A stretch of 35,801 bases of DNA, taken from assembly GCA_016213695.1 (NCBI GenBank), contig JACQZV010000082.1, forward strand, positions 1-35,801, given 5' to 3'. The stretch comes from Acidobacteriota bacterium (GTDB lineage Bacteria; Acidobacteriota; Vicinamibacteria; Vicinamibacterales; UBA2999). The notes beneath the pieces are model-generated. The model saw nothing but the letters and a program-made list of their open reading frames with translations. It was not told the DNA's origin and made no database searches. Shown piece by piece: positions 14,564 to 24,086 of the stretch. The position numbers were made by a program, and so were the translations under genes. Position 1 is the first letter of the stretch; the number at the start of each line of letters is the position of its first letter.

Positions 14564-17280
14564 GCCGCGGGCTCCTCGGCGAATGTCAGGTCCGCTTCGG
14601 CGATGTCGGCGAACGCCAGCTCCCGGATGTGCATCGCCGCCTGGAAATCGCGCGCGGCGGGCGTCAGCGGTTCGAGCGCCGCCGGCAGCACCGCGCGCTC
14701 GATTGCCGTTTTCGCGCCCTTCCTGGCCTGCGTCCTGATGCGCCGGACTTCGGAGAGCGCCGCCTGACTCTGAAGGTACGTCTGCAGCGCCGCCGCGTCG
14801 GGCCCGCCGATGGCCTCGACGACTTCGGCGCTCGTCGGCCAGCGCGCCTGGTGGACCGACCCCGGCCGCCACCACGACCAGACCTCCTCGGTGACAAACG
14901 GGAGAAACGGGGCGAACAGGCGCAGCAGGGCCGACAGCGCCACCAGCATGGCGCTATTGGCCGAGGCGGCGCCGTCGGCGGTGAAATCGCCGTAGCGGCG
15001 CGCCTTCACGAGCTCCAGATAGTCGTCACAGAACGACCAGAAGAAGCGCTCGGTCCGCTCGAGCACGCGCGCGTAGTCGTACGCCTCGAGCTGCCCGGTG
15101 GCCTCCTCCACGAGCTGCGACAGGCTCGTGAGCATGCCGCGGTCGAGCGGCTCGGTGATGGCGCCGCGGGGCTCGGCCTGCAGCAGCGCGAACCGCGCGG
15201 CGTTCAGAATCTTGATCGCCAGCCGGCGCCCGATCTTCATCTGCCCCGGATCGTTCGGGTCGAACGCCGCGTCGCCGCCCGGCCGCGCGCTGGCCGCCCA
15301 GTAGCGGACACCGTCGGACCCGAACTGTTCGAGCAGCGCCATCGGCGTGACGACGTTGCCTTTCGACTTCGACATCTTCTTCCGGTCGGGATCGACGATG
15401 AAACCCGAGAGGGCCGCGTGCGACCAGGGCAGCGACTGATGCTCCAGGTGCGACCGCAGCACGGTCGTAAACAGCCACGTCCGGATGATGTCGTGCGCCT
15501 GCGGGCGCAGATCCATCGGAAAGACGCGGCCGAACAGATCCGGATCGTCCAGCCAGCCGGCGGCAATCTGCGGCGTCAGCGAGGAGGTGGCCCACGTGTC
15601 CATGACGTCGGGATCGCCCGCGAACCCGCCCGGCTGTCCGCGCTGATCCTCGCGGTAGCCGTCGGGCACGTCCGTGGACGGATCGACGGGAAGCCGGTCC
15701 TCCGCCGGCACCATCGGGCGCGTGTATTCGACGCCGCCCCCGGCGCCGACCGGATACCACACCGGGAACGGCACGCCGAAGAACCGCTGCCGGCTGACGC
15801 ACCAGTCGCCGGCAAGGCCGTTGACCCAGTTCTCGAACCGGTGGCGCATGAAGTCGGGATGCCATTCGAGCTCCCGGCCGCGCGCCAGCAGCTCGTCGCG
15901 GGAGGCCATCGTCTTGATGAACCACTGCCGGCTGGTGACGATCTCGAGCGGGCGGTCGCCCTTCTCGTAGAACTTCACCGGATGCGTGATCGGGCGCGGC
16001 TCGCCGACGAGATCGCCCGTCTCCCGCAGCAGCTCGACGATGCGCGCCCGCGCCTTCGTGGCCGAGAGGCCGGCCAGCTGGTCGTACGCCTGCTGCGCGC
16101 GCGCCGGGTCGCGCGATTCCCAGCCAGCCGCGCCCCACGCAACCGGCCGCAGCGCGCCGTTGGGCAGAATCACTGCGCGCACCGGCAGCGCCAGCTCACG
16201 CCACCAGGTGACGTCGGTCACGTCGCCGAACGTGCAGATCATCGCGACCCCGGTGCCCTTGTCGGGATCGGCGAGCGGGTGGGCCCGCACCGGCACCGCC
16301 ACCCCGAAGAGCGGCGTCACGACCTCGGTGCCGAAGAGCGGCTGGTACCGCTCATCGTCGGGGTGCGCCACGAGCGCGACGCAGGCCGGGATCAACTCGG
16401 GCCGCGTGGTGTCGATTTCAACATAGGCCTTCGCGGGGCCTGCCCCGACCGAAGTCGAGGGGCGCTCGAAGCGGATCCGGTGGTACGCGCCCGGCTGCTC
16501 GCGATCCTCGAGCTCGGCCTGCGCCACGGCCGTGCGGAAATCGACGTCCCACAGCGTCGGCGCCTCGAGCTGGTAGGCGACGCCGCGCGCCAGCAGCCGC
16601 AGGAAGGCCGCCTGCGACACGCGCTGGGCGCGTCGATCGATGGTGGCGTAGGTCATCGACCAGTCGACCGACAGCCCCAGGTAGCGCCAGAGATGCTCGA
16701 AGGCCTTCTCGTCTTCGCGCGTGAGCCGGTCGCAGAGCTCGATGAAATTGGGGCGCGACACCGACAGCGGCTGCTTGCCCGGCTTCTCCGGCGGCGCGAA
16801 CGTGGAGTCGTACGGCAGCGACGGGTCGCACCGCACGCCGTAGTAGTTCTGGACGCGGCGCTCGGTCGGCAGGCCGTTGTCGTCCCACCCCATCGGGTAG
16901 AACACCGCCTTGCCGCGCATGCGCTGAAAACGGGCCACGACATCGGTGTGGGTGTACGAGAACGCGTGACCGATGTGCAGCGACCCGCTCACCGTCGGCG
17001 GCGGCGTGTCGATGGCGTACACCTCGGCGCGCCCGCATCGGCGATCGAACCGGTAGGTGCCGTCCTCCTCCCACCGCGCGGTCCATTTCGCCTCGAGGCC
17101 CTCGAGCGCCGGTTTCTCGGGAAGCGTGATGGGATGCGCCGGATCGGTGACGTCAGACATGTGTGTGTCGAACCCGCTCGAGTGCGTCGCGGCGGGGGCA
17201 GCCGCCGGCTTCGCCTCCGACAGCGCCCGCTCGAGACGCTCCAGGTACTCGTCCACCGGGTCGGGAGGCCGCTCGCTCAC
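14560..17280 (-). CDS. valS: Valyl-tRNA synthetase, with a repeat-like insertion
   Basis: 906 aa from a GTG at 17280, which overlaps the preceding stop as GTGA. HIGH is at residues 102-105, followed by [24 protein letters not shown] is at 635-639. TTRPEL and the CP1 editing domain follow HIGH. The C-terminus lacks the usual coiled-coil arm, as in the shorter bacterial type seen in actinobacteria. The first 40 residues ([16 protein letters not shown] and an Ala-rich linker) precede an alternative ATG at 17160, so the start is uncertain. Just before TTRPE, residues about 272-283 ([11 protein letters not shown]) are encoded by a palindromic element (16434-16463) and look inserted. Confidence 0.95.
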   Translation of the reverse strand: MSERPPDPVDEYLERLERALSEAKPAAAPAATHSSGFDTHMSDVTDPAHPITLPEKPALEGLEAKWTARWEEDGTYRFDRRCGRAEVYAIDTPPPTVSGSLHIGHAFSYTHTDVVARFQRMRGKAVFYPMGWDDNGLPTERRVQNYYGVRCDPSLPYDSTFAPPEKPGKQPLSVSRPNFIELCDRLTREDEKAFEHLWRYLGLSVDWSMTYATIDRRAQRVSQAAFLRLLARGVAYQLEAPTLWDVDFRTAVAQAELEDREQPGAYHRIRFERPSTSVGAGPAKAYVEIDTTRPELIPACVALVAHPDDERYQPLFGTEVVTPLFGVAVPVRAHPLADPDKGTGVAMICTFGDVTDVTWWRELALPVRAVILPNGALRPVAWGAAGWESRDPARAQQAYDQLAGLSATKARARIVELLRETGDLVGEPRPITHPVKFYEKGDRPLEIVTSRQWFIKTMASRDELLARGRELEWHPDFMRHRFENWVNGLAGDWCVSRQRFFGVPFPVWYPVGAGGGVEYTRPMVPAEDRLPVDPSTDVPDGYREDQRGQPGGFAGDPDVMDTWATSSLTPQIAAGWLDDPDLFGRVFPMDLRPQAHDIIRTWLFTTVLRSHLEHQSLPWSHAALSGFIVDPDRKKMSKSKGNVVTPMALLEQFGSDGVRYWAASARPGGDAAFDPNDPGQMKIGRRLAIKILNAARFALLQAEPRGAITEPLDRGMLTSLSQLVEEATGQLEAYDYARVLERTERFFWSFCDDYLELVKARRYGDFTADGAASANSAMLVALSALLRLFAPFLPFVTEEVWSWWRPGSVHQARWPTSAEVVEAIGGPDAAALQTYLQSQAALSEVRRIRTQARKGAKTAIERAVLPAALEPLTPAARDFQAAMHIRELAFADIAEADLTFAEEPAA
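16434..16463. repeat. Palindromic element inside valS
   Basis: The plus strand has a GGGGC/GCCCC hairpin (16435-16446) followed by CCCCGAC (16443-16449), CGAA and GTCGAGGGG (16454-16462), a stem with a two-base bulge. It matches the look of REP-like palindromes in high-GC genomes. It encodes an unexpected Ser/Pro/Gly/Ala stretch in ValRS at the edge of the editing domain, with the frame preserved. Confidence 0.55.
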
Positions 17281-17684
17281 AGCGATTCCACCCGCGAGCG
17301 GGCGTTGGTCCGGATGAAATCGACGACCTCCTGCATGGGCGTGCCGGGGAGGAACAATCCCCGCACGCCGATCGCCCTGAGCTTCGGGACATCGACGTCC
17401 GGAATGATGCCGCCGACGACGACCAGAACGTCCTGCAGGCGCTTCTCCTGCAGGAGCGCCATGATGCGCGGGCAGATGTGCATGTGCGCGCCCGACAGGA
17501 TCGACAGGCCGATGACGTCGGCGTCCTCCTGCAGCGCGGCGGCGACGATCTGTTCCGGCGTCTGCCGCAGGCCGGTGTAGATCACCTCCATGCCGGCGTC
17601 GCGCAGCGCGCGTGCGATGACGCGCGCCCCGCGGTCGTGGCCGTCGAGCCCTGGTTTTGCGATGACAACTCTGATCTTGGCCAT
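17277..17684 (-). CDS. icmB: B12-binding small subunit of acyl-CoA mutase (IcmB-like)
   Basis: 135 aa from ATG 17684. The cobalamin-binding motif is [11 protein letters not shown] (Asp-x-His-x-x-Gly, the His being the lower axial ligand), with [11 protein letters not shown] and [11 protein letters not shown] completing the fold. It binds adenosylcobalamin for the large subunit encoded upstream (17750-19402). Size matches the separate small subunit of isobutyryl-CoA mutase, although archaeal-type methylmalonyl-CoA mutase has a similar split. The frame runs open to 17804, but the extra residues include translated repeat DNA and overlap the large-subunit gene, so I reject them. Its stop overlaps the valS start. 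Confidence 0.88.
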   Translation of the reverse strand: MAKIRVVIAKPGLDGHDRGARVIARALRDAGMEVIYTGLRQTPEQIVAAALQEDADVIGLSILSGAHMHICPRIMALLQEKRLQDVLVVVGGIIPDVDVPKLRAIGVRGLFLPGTPMQEVVDFIRTNARSRVESL

Positions 17685-17713
17685 GCCGCTATCGGTGATC
17701 AGTTGAACGCTTC

Positions 17714-17748
17714 CGCCCACTGCCGACTGCCCACTGCCCACCGCCCAC
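17714..17748. repeat. Period-7 array between the two mutase subunit genes
   Basis: Five heptamers, CGCCCAC, TGCCGAC, TGCCCAC, TGCCCAC and CGCCCAC, end one base before the stop codon of the large subunit (17750-17752) and fill half of the 65-bp gap before the small subunit. It is one of the gene-boundary arrays described in the findings. Confidence 0.75.
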
Positions 17749-17749
17749 T

Positions 17750-19402
17750 TCAGATGACCGCCACTTCCTCGTACTCCCCCCACACCCGGCGCAGCGCGTC
17801 GCACATCTCGCCAATCGTGGCATAGGCGCGCACGGCATCCATCAGCAGCGGCATCGTGTTCTCGTTCCCCCCGGCGCCGGCCTCCAGCCGGTCGAGCGCC
17901 CGGCGGACGGTATCGGCGTCGCGCGCGGCCCTCACCTGTTCGAGCCGTGCGAGCTGGTGCTCGGCCACCGAGTCGTCAATGTACAGCGTCTCGATCGGTT
18001 CGTGCTCCTCGACGAACTCGTTGACGCCGACGATGACCCGGTCGCGCTGCTCGACCGCCTGCTGGAAGCGGTACGCGCTGTCGGCGATCTCCCGCTGCGG
18101 ATAGCCGCGTTCGATGGCTTCCACCATGCCGCCCATGCGATCGATCGTCTCGATGTAGGCGAGCGCCTCGTCCTCCAGGTCGCGCGTGAGCGCCTCCACG
18201 ACATACGAACCGCCGAACGGATCCGCCACGCCGGCGACGCCGGTCTCGTGCGCGATGATCTGCTGCGTCCGCAGCGCAAGCGTCGCGGCGTCGGCCGTCG
18301 GAAGCGCCAGCGCCTCGTCCAGCGAATTGGTGTGGAGCGACTGGGTGCCGCCGAGCACCGCCGCCATCGCCTGCAGCGCCGTCCGGACGACGTTGTTGTA
18401 CGGCTGCTGCGCGGTGAGCGAGACGCCGGCCGTCTGTGTGTGGAAGCGGAGCTGCCACGACCGGGGGTTCGTCGCCTTGAACCGATCGCGCATCACATGC
18501 GCCCAGATGCGCCGCGCGGCGCGGTACTTGGCCACTTCCTCGAAGAGGTCGCTGTGCGAATTGAAGAAGAACGAGAGGCGCGGCGCGAACGCATCGACGT
18601 CGAGCCCGGCGTCGATCCCGTACTGCACGTACTCGATGCCGTCGCGCAGCGTGAACGCCAGCTCCTGCGCCGCCGTCGCGCCCGCCTCGCGGATGTGATA
18701 GCCGCTCACCGAGATCGTGTTCCATTTGGGCGCCTGCGCCGCACAGAACGCGAGCGTGTCGGTGACCAGCCGCATCGACGGCCGCGGCGGGTAGATGTAC
18801 TCCTTCTGGGCGATGAACTCCTTGAGAATGTCGTTCTGGGTCGTGCCCGACAGCGTCTGCCAGCCCGCCTGCCCCGAGCCGGATCGGAGCGTGGCCTGCT
18901 GTTCGGCGACGACGAGGTACATCGCCAGCAGGATCGACGCCGGCGAATTGATCGTCATCGACGTGGTGACCGCAGCCACGTCGATCCCGCTGAAGAGTGC
19001 TTCCATGTCGGCGAGCGACGTCACGTTGACGCCGCACTTGCCCACCTCGCCGAGCGACAGCGCGTGGTCGGGGTCGCGCCCCATCAGGGTCGGCAGGTCG
19101 AACGCGACGCTCAGGCCGGTGCCGCCGGCCGCGAGCAGCTGCTGGTAGCGCGCGTTGGTCTGCTCCGGCGTGCCGAACCCGGCAAACTGCCTCATCGTCC
19201 AGAGCCGGCCGCGGTAGCCGTCCGGGTGAATGCCGCGCGTGTAGGGGAACTCGCCCGGGTCGCCGAGGTCGCGCTCGTAGTCGAGCGTGGAGATGTCAGC
19301 GGGTGTGTAGAGCGCGGCGAGGGGACGCCCCGAGACGGTCGTGAAGGACCCGCGCGGCGCCGGCGGCGGCGCGGTGTCGGCGGCGGAAGGCGCGCGCGTC
19401 AT
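17750..19402 (-). CDS. icmA: Acyl-CoA mutase large subunit, isobutyryl-CoA mutase-like
   Basis: 550 aa from ATG 19402. The B12-dependent mutase TIM-barrel is clear: [66 protein letters not shown], and [13 protein letters not shown] with [20 protein letters not shown]. Two residues decide substrate: where methylmalonyl-CoA mutase has Tyr89 and Arg207 (P. shermanii numbering) this has Phe73 and Gln199, as in isobutyryl-CoA mutase. Arg207 binds the methylmalonyl carboxylate, so that substrate is unlikely. It probably interconverts isobutyryl-CoA and n-butyryl-CoA with the small subunit downstream. The upstream open frame (to 19504) overlaps the divergent gene and is rejected. Confidence 0.88.
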   Translation of the reverse strand: MTRAPSAADTAPPPAPRGSFTTVSGRPLAALYTPADISTLDYERDLGDPGEFPYTRGIHPDGYRGRLWTMRQFAGFGTPEQTNARYQQLLAAGGTGLSVAFDLPTLMGRDPDHALSLGEVGKCGVNVTSLADMEALFSGIDVAAVTTSMTINSPASILLAMYLVVAEQQATLRSGSGQAGWQTLSGTTQNDILKEFIAQKEYIYPPRPSMRLVTDTLAFCAAQAPKWNTISVSGYHIREAGATAAQELAFTLRDGIEYVQYGIDAGLDVDAFAPRLSFFFNSHSDLFEEVAKYRAARRIWAHVMRDRFKATNPRSWQLRFHTQTAGVSLTAQQPYNNVVRTALQAMAAVLGGTQSLHTNSLDEALALPTADAATLALRTQQIIAHETGVAGVADPFGGSYVVEALTRDLEDEALAYIETIDRMGGMVEAIERGYPQREIADSAYRFQQAVEQRDRVIVGVNEFVEEHEPIETLYIDDSVAEHQLARLEQVRAARDADTVRRALDRLEAGAGGNENTMPLLMDAVRAYATIGEMCDALRRVWGEYEEVAVI

Positions 19403-19410
19403 CGCCGGAT

Positions 19411-19461
19411 ATTGTACCTGCCGGACGCAACGTGCCGCGCCGCGGACCCGCCGAGTACAAT
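19411..19461. promoter_or_regulatory. Mirror-image TACAAT -10 elements, divergent promoters
   Basis: ATTGTAC (19411-19417) and GTACAAT (19455-19461) form an inverted pair. Read outward, each gives a TACAAT -10 hexamer: one 9 nt before the icmA start (19402), the other 12 nt before the gdhA start (19474). No clear -35 or Shine-Dalgarno accompanies either. The spacing fits very short or leaderless transcripts. The symmetry could also be a protein-binding site. Confidence 0.5.
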
Positions 19462-19473
19462 GCCACCATACGC

Positions 19474-20724
19474 ATGCCCGAGCACGGCAGCATCTTCGGC
19501 GCAATGCTCCAGGAATTCGACGAGGCGGCGCGCCTCCTGAAGCTCGATCCGAGCATCTGGCGGATCCTCACCCACCCCAAGCGACAGATCATCGTGTCGT
19601 GCCCGGTGCAGATGGACAGCGGCGAGATCGAGGTGTTCACCGGCTACCGCGTGCAATACAACATCACGCTGGGGCCCGCCAAGGGCGGCATCCGCTACCA
19701 CCCGGACGTATCGCTCGACGAGGTCACGGCGCTCGCCGCCTGGATGACGTGGAAGTGCGCGGTCGCCCACATCCCGTTCGGAGGCGGTAAAGGCGGCATC
19801 GTCTGCGACCCCACGCGGCTCAGCCGGCGGGAGCTGGAAGCCCTCACGCGGCGCTACGTCGCGGAGATCATCGACGCCATCGGGCCGGAAAAAGACGTCC
19901 CGGCACCCGACGTGAACACGAACGACCAGGTGATGGCGTGGGTGATGGACACCTACAGCATGCACGTCGGCCACACGTCGACCGCCGTCGTCACCGGCAA
20001 GCCGATCGAGCTCGGCGGATCGCTGGGGCGCCGCGAAGCGACCGGCCGAGGCGTGATGATCGTGACGCGCGAGGCGGCGAAGCACCGCGGCCTCGACCTG
20101 GCGGCGGCGACGATCGCCATTCAGGGATTCGGCAACGTCGGATCGGTCTCCGCCGATCTGCTCGCGCGCACCGGCGCCCGCATCGTGGCGGTCACCGATT
20201 CGATCGGCGGTGTCCAGAACCCGAAAGGGCTCGATGTCCCGAAGATGCTCGAGTACGCCGCCGAGCACAAGACGATCGACAAGTTCCCGGGCGGAGAGCC
20301 GATCACCAACGAACAACTGTTCGCGCTCGACACCGACGTGCTGATTCCGGCTGCGCTCGAAAACCAGATCACGGTGGACAACGCGGCGTCAATCCGGACG
20401 AAGATCCTGATCGAGGCGGCCAACGGGCCGACGACCCCGGAGGCGCACCAGATGCTGCACGAGCGCGGCGTCTTCGTGGTCCCCGACATCCTCGCCAACT
20501 CCGGCGGGGTCACCGTGTCGTACTTCGAATGGGTGCAGGACCGCTACGGCTATTTCTGGGAGGAGAGCGACGTCAACGCGCGCCTCGAGAAGAAGATGCA
20601 CGAGGCGTTCCACGCCGTGCTGCAGACCGCGATGAAGTACGGCGTCGACATGCGCACGGCGGCGTACATCGTCGCCATCTCGCGCGTCGGGACCGTCACC
20701 CGCATGCGCGGGATGTACGCGTAG
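19474..20724 (+). CDS. gdhA: Glutamate dehydrogenase
   Basis: 416 aa from ATG 19474; a GTG at 19432 would add 14 residues that look non-coding. It shows [11 protein letters not shown] with the substrate-binding lysine, the catalytic-lysine motif PFGGGKGG, the dinucleotide-binding IQGFGNVGS and [14 protein letters not shown], the last being typical of glutamate rather than leucine/valine dehydrogenases. It interconverts glutamate with 2-oxoglutarate and ammonia. It is divergent from the mutase gene, whose isobutyryl-CoA substrate could derive from valine, so co-regulation in amino-acid breakdown is plausible. Cofactor preference is not read. Convergent with the next gene, 9 bp apart. Confidence 0.94.
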   Translation: MPEHGSIFGAMLQEFDEAARLLKLDPSIWRILTHPKRQIIVSCPVQMDSGEIEVFTGYRVQYNITLGPAKGGIRYHPDVSLDEVTALAAWMTWKCAVAHIPFGGGKGGIVCDPTRLSRRELEALTRRYVAEIIDAIGPEKDVPAPDVNTNDQVMAWVMDTYSMHVGHTSTAVVTGKPIELGGSLGRREATGRGVMIVTREAAKHRGLDLAAATIAIQGFGNVGSVSADLLARTGARIVAVTDSIGGVQNPKGLDVPKMLEYAAEHKTIDKFPGGEPITNEQLFALDTDVLIPAALENQITVDNAASIRTKILIEAANGPTTPEAHQMLHERGVFVVPDILANSGGVTVSYFEWVQDRYGYFWEESDVNARLEKKMHEAFHAVLQTAMKYGVDMRTAAYIVAISRVGTVTRMRGMYA

Positions 20725-20733
20725 AGCGGCCGG

Positions 20734-22854
20734 CTACGCGCCGACGCGGAGCGGGATGAGTTCCTTCGCCTCGCCGGTCGCGCCCTTGACGGTGATCTCG
20801 ATGAGATATTCGCCCGCCGCAATCGCGGACAGGCTCAGGTCGATCTGATGGGTGCCGCCGGCCGTGGCCGGCGTCACCGGGACGTCAGCCATCTTCTGGC
20901 CGCCGCGATTCATGAGCGTGGCGGTCGGCGCGGCGCTGCCGTAGACGTCGAAGCGGACGAGCAGCCGCTCGGCGCGGGAGAAGTCGCGGCCGACCACGGG
21001 CACGGCGTTCGCGTCGGCGGCGATCGTGCGAAAGTCGAGCGCCGTGCGCGCGCGATGCACGCGCGGCGTGCTGAGCGCGGCGTCAGGCGACGTGAGGTCG
21101 GGCACCTGGATGGTCCGAATCTCGCTGTCGAGCGTGCCGCCACCGGCCGCCGCCTCGACCGACATGCGCAGTTCGAGCTCGCCGGGCGGCGCATCGAACA
21201 CGAGGCGCTGCGGCCCTGACGCGGGCGCCGCGGCCGGCGGCGCCGCCGGCGCCGTCGAGGCCAGCGCCGCGTCCGGCGACCGGCCGCGGAACACGAGATC
21301 CCCCTTCGCACCGGCGGCAATGAGCGACACGCGGCCCGGCTGCGGCTGATCGCGCCGCGCGCCCGGCAAGGGCGGCAGCGGCTCCCAGATGAGCGTCACC
21401 CGCGTCTTGCCGCCGTCGCCGCGCGCGGTGCCCAGCCACGTGCGGACGTACTTGCCCGCCTGCACGGACGTGGCAATGGAGGCGAGCGCCTGCTGGATCG
21501 GCTTCGGCGCGTCGGGTGTCGGCGGGCGGATCGCGCGCGTGATCTCCTCGGCCGTCAGCGCCCAGTAGCCCTTCCGCGCGCGCACATCGGCGCCCCGCCG
21601 CTTCACCCGCACCGTGATCGGATGGAACTTGCCGTCGGAAGGCGCCTGCGACGAGTTGTAGCCCAGCAGATAGTAGTAGCTGGAGTCGCGGACGATCTGC
21701 GCCAGCCCCGGCCCGACGTCGTTCTGATTGACGATGGCGCGGCCGTCGGTTTCGTCGGCAAGCGACCGCAGGATGTCCTGCGTCATCTGCAGCGAGCGCC
21801 GATCCTGATTCGGGCCGACCGCCTCGTCAATGCCGTACTCGAACGGCGTCAGCCCGCGCGGGTCGAGCGTGTAGATGGCGGCGTTATTCCGGTTCGCCGC
21901 CGTGAACACGTCACGCAGCTGGGAGTAGAGATCGGACTGGGCGAACCAGGCCATCGTGTCTTCGCGCGCGTTGTTTTCGCCCACCATCGGGCTGCGCGCG
22001 GCGGGATTGGTGCCGAGCGCGCCGAGCGAGGCGTCGGCCGACCGGAGCTGCGGCGGGAGCATCACCGTGAGGCCTTCGCTGACATAGATGATCGCCTTGC
22101 GCCCCTCGCGCAGGCCGCCCAGGCGGGTCGCCAGGCCGCGAATCGCGGTCATCACCACCTGATTCCGGATCTGCTCCACGACCTCGGACGGCGCGCGCGC
22201 GTACTGCTCCTCGAAGAGATTGCGCGGCCGATAGTCGAACTTCCGCCCCTCGAAGTGCTCGATCGCGCTCTCGACCGACGCCATGTTGCGCGTGAAGGAG
22301 ATGCCGTCGAGCGGCGTGAGCGGATACATGATGCCGACGATGTCGTTCGGGCGGAGCTGCGTCTGGACGAACCGGATGAGCGGCGCCTTGACGCCCAGCG
22401 AGTTGCCCAGCCGGACGTGGTAGTCGTCGAAGAACAGCACGAACAGCCGCACATCGTCTTTGGAGATTTCGACTTCTTCGTCGATGCGGTTGCGCAGCTC
22501 GCGCGGCGGCGGATCGCCGGGGCGCGGGTTGCCGTCGACGCGAACCAGCCGGAACTGTTCGATCTGCTGCGGCCTGCCGTCTTCGAGTACCTCGAAATCG
22601 ACCTGCGTGAGATCGGTGATCGGCTGCCCCTTGCCGTCGTGCACCATCACGTCGACGCGCACGAAGTTGACGCCGGCGCGGAAGGTCGGCTGCTGCGGCG
22701 CGTCGCCCTGCTCGGGCGCCTGGGCCGCCGGGGGCTGCGGTGACGCGTTGTCCTGGGGTGCGCCGCCCGCCTGCTGCGCCGCGACCGGATGGCCGGTCCC
22801 GACCTGCACCAGGCCGAGCGCGAGAACGACAATGGCGAGAGGCGCGCGGTTCAT
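20734..22854 (-). CDS. Secreted VWFA-related acidobacterial domain protein
   Basis: 706 aa from ATG 22854. The signal peptide (MNRAPLAIVVLALGLVQVG, cleavage near VAAQQ) is followed by a Gln/Pro/Ala-rich linker. Then comes VNFVRVDVMVHDGKGQPITDLTQVDFEVLEDGRPQQIEQF, the start of the VWFA-related domain typical of Acidobacteriota. FVLFFDDYHV fits the expected metal-site strand, and AIIYVSEGLTVM and TLDPRGLTPFEYG follow. The C-terminal 200 residues are beta-rich. VWA domains bind partners through metal-dependent sites; the partner here is unknown. The frame upstream of 22854 overlaps the divergent acyl-CoA dehydrogenase region and is rejected. Confidence 0.9.
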   Translation of the reverse strand: MNRAPLAIVVLALGLVQVGTGHPVAAQQAGGAPQDNASPQPPAAQAPEQGDAPQQPTFRAGVNFVRVDVMVHDGKGQPITDLTQVDFEVLEDGRPQQIEQFRLVRVDGNPRPGDPPPRELRNRIDEEVEISKDDVRLFVLFFDDYHVRLGNSLGVKAPLIRFVQTQLRPNDIVGIMYPLTPLDGISFTRNMASVESAIEHFEGRKFDYRPRNLFEEQYARAPSEVVEQIRNQVVMTAIRGLATRLGGLREGRKAIIYVSEGLTVMLPPQLRSADASLGALGTNPAARSPMVGENNAREDTMAWFAQSDLYSQLRDVFTAANRNNAAIYTLDPRGLTPFEYGIDEAVGPNQDRRSLQMTQDILRSLADETDGRAIVNQNDVGPGLAQIVRDSSYYYLLGYNSSQAPSDGKFHPITVRVKRRGADVRARKGYWALTAEEITRAIRPPTPDAPKPIQQALASIATSVQAGKYVRTWLGTARGDGGKTRVTLIWEPLPPLPGARRDQPQPGRVSLIAAGAKGDLVFRGRSPDAALASTAPAAPPAAAPASGPQRLVFDAPPGELELRMSVEAAAGGGTLDSEIRTIQVPDLTSPDAALSTPRVHRARTALDFRTIAADANAVPVVGRDFSRAERLLVRFDVYGSAAPTATLMNRGGQKMADVPVTPATAGGTHQIDLSLSAIAAGEYLIEITVKGATGEAKELIPLRVGA

Positions 22855-22882
22855 GGCCTTCGGTAGGCTCAGTCTTTTCCGC

Positions 22883-22915
22883 GATAATACCACTCTGCAA
22901 CAGGCCGTGGCCTGT
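22883..22915. promoter_or_regulatory. -10-like hexamer and 16-bp palindrome upstream of the acyl-CoA dehydrogenase
   Basis: GATAAT (22883-22888) resembles a -10 box and lies 37 nt before the GTG start at 22926. Just after it, ACAGGCCGTGGCCTGT (22900-22915) is a perfect 7-bp inverted repeat around GT, placed where a repressor would block transcription. The opposite gene starts at 22854, so the site could control either direction. No regulator gene is nearby. Confidence 0.45.
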
Positions 22916-22925
22916 GGGGGTGAAC

Positions 22926-24086
22926 GTGCCACACGTCGAGACCGCGCGGGGACTGACCACACTTCTAGAAGACGAGGCGCTGTTCCGCGACAGCGTGTAT
23001 GAATTCGCCGATCGGGAGATCCGGCCGCACGTCCGCGAGATGGACGAGCAGGCACAGATTCCGCGCCAGCTCATCGACCGGCTCTTCGAACTCGGCGTCA
23101 TGGGCATCCAGATTCCCGAGGCGCAGGGGGGCGCCGGGGCGGAGTTCTTCCACGCGGTGCTTGCCGTCGAAGCGCTGTCGCGGGTCGATCCGTCGATCGC
23201 GGTCCTCGTGGACGTCCAGAACACGCTCGTGATCAACGCGCTGTTGCGCTGGGGGTCCGAGCCCCTCCGGCAGCAGTACCTGCCGCGGCTCGCCGCCGGC
23301 ACGGTCGGCGCCTACGCGCTCTCGGAAGCCGGCTCGGGCAGCGATGCCTTCGCGCTGGCGACGCGCGCGTCGGAGAGCGGCGACGCGTTCGTGCTCAGCG
23401 GCCGCAAGCTCTGGATCACCAACGCCCACGAGGCCGACCTGTTCATCGTGTTCGCCACCGTCAATCCCGACGCCGGCTACCACGGCATCACCGCCTTCGT
23501 CGTCGAGCGCGGCGCCGCCGGCTGTACGGTGGGCCGGAAGGAAGACAAGCTCGGCATCCGCGCGAGCAGCACGTGCGAGCTCGTACTGGACGGCTGCCGC
23601 GTCCCGCGCGGCAACGTGCTCGGGGACGCCGGCGCCGGCTACAAGGTGGCGATCGAAACGCTCAACGAGGGGCGGATCGGGATCGGCGCGCAGATGGTGG
23701 GCCTCGCGCAGGGCGCGCTCGATCACGCCGTGCGTTACACGAAGGAGCGCAGGCAGTTCGGCAAGGCGATCGCCGAGTTCCAGGCGGTGCAGTTCGAGCT
23801 GGCGCGGGCGGCCACCGAACTCGAGGCCGCCCGCCTGATGGTGTACAACGCCGCTCGGCTGCGCGACGCGGGCGAGAGCTTCGTCAAGGAAGCCGCCATG
23901 GCCAAGCTCTTCTCGTCGGAAGTCGCCGAGCGCGTCACGTCGCTCGCGGTCAATCTCTACGGCGGATACGGCTTCGTCAAGGACTATCCGGTTGAAAAGC
24001 TGTACCGCGACGCGAAGATCGGCCAGATCTACGAAGGGACGTCCAACCTCCAGCTGCAGACGATCGCGAAGCAGATTCTGGGTTAG
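22926..24086 (+). CDS. Acyl-CoA dehydrogenase
   Basis: 386 aa from GTG 22926, with a GGGGG block 5 nt upstream. It has YALSEAGSGSDAFAL and WITNAHEADLFIVFA (FAD and substrate binding), RRQFGKAIAEFQAVQF, LYGGYGFVKDYPVEKLYRDAKI and the catalytic base Glu370 in IYEGTSN, the position used by short- and branched-chain enzymes. It oxidises acyl-CoA to 2-enoyl-CoA, passing electrons to electron-transfer flavoprotein. The substrate class is not certain. A short-chain or branched substrate such as butyryl- or isobutyryl-CoA would fit with the mutase 3.5 kb away. It overlaps the convergent VOC gene by 4 bases. Confidence 0.92.
   Translation: MPHVETARGLTTLLEDEALFRDSVYEFADREIRPHVREMDEQAQIPRQLIDRLFELGVMGIQIPEAQGGAGAEFFHAVLAVEALSRVDPSIAVLVDVQNTLVINALLRWGSEPLRQQYLPRLAAGTVGAYALSEAGSGSDAFALATRASESGDAFVLSGRKLWITNAHEADLFIVFATVNPDAGYHGITAFVVERGAAGCTVGRKEDKLGIRASSTCELVLDGCRVPRGNVLGDAGAGYKVAIETLNEGRIGIGAQMVGLAQGALDHAVRYTKERRQFGKAIAEFQAVQFELARAATELEAARLMVYNAARLRDAGESFVKEAAMAKLFSSEVAERVTSLAVNLYGGYGFVKDYPVEKLYRDAKIGQIYEGTSNLQLQTIAKQILG

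Noticed and set aside
14629..17580. 983-codon plus-strand frame over valS
   Set aside because: It is an antisense shadow of valS, which has HIGH and KMSKS motifs.
17750..17804. Longer start for the mutase small subunit
   Set aside because: It would overlap the large-subunit gene and translate the period-7 array.
19432..19473. GTG start for glutamate dehydrogenase
   Set aside because: The 14 added residues are unlike family N-termini and would lie upstream of the likely -10 box.
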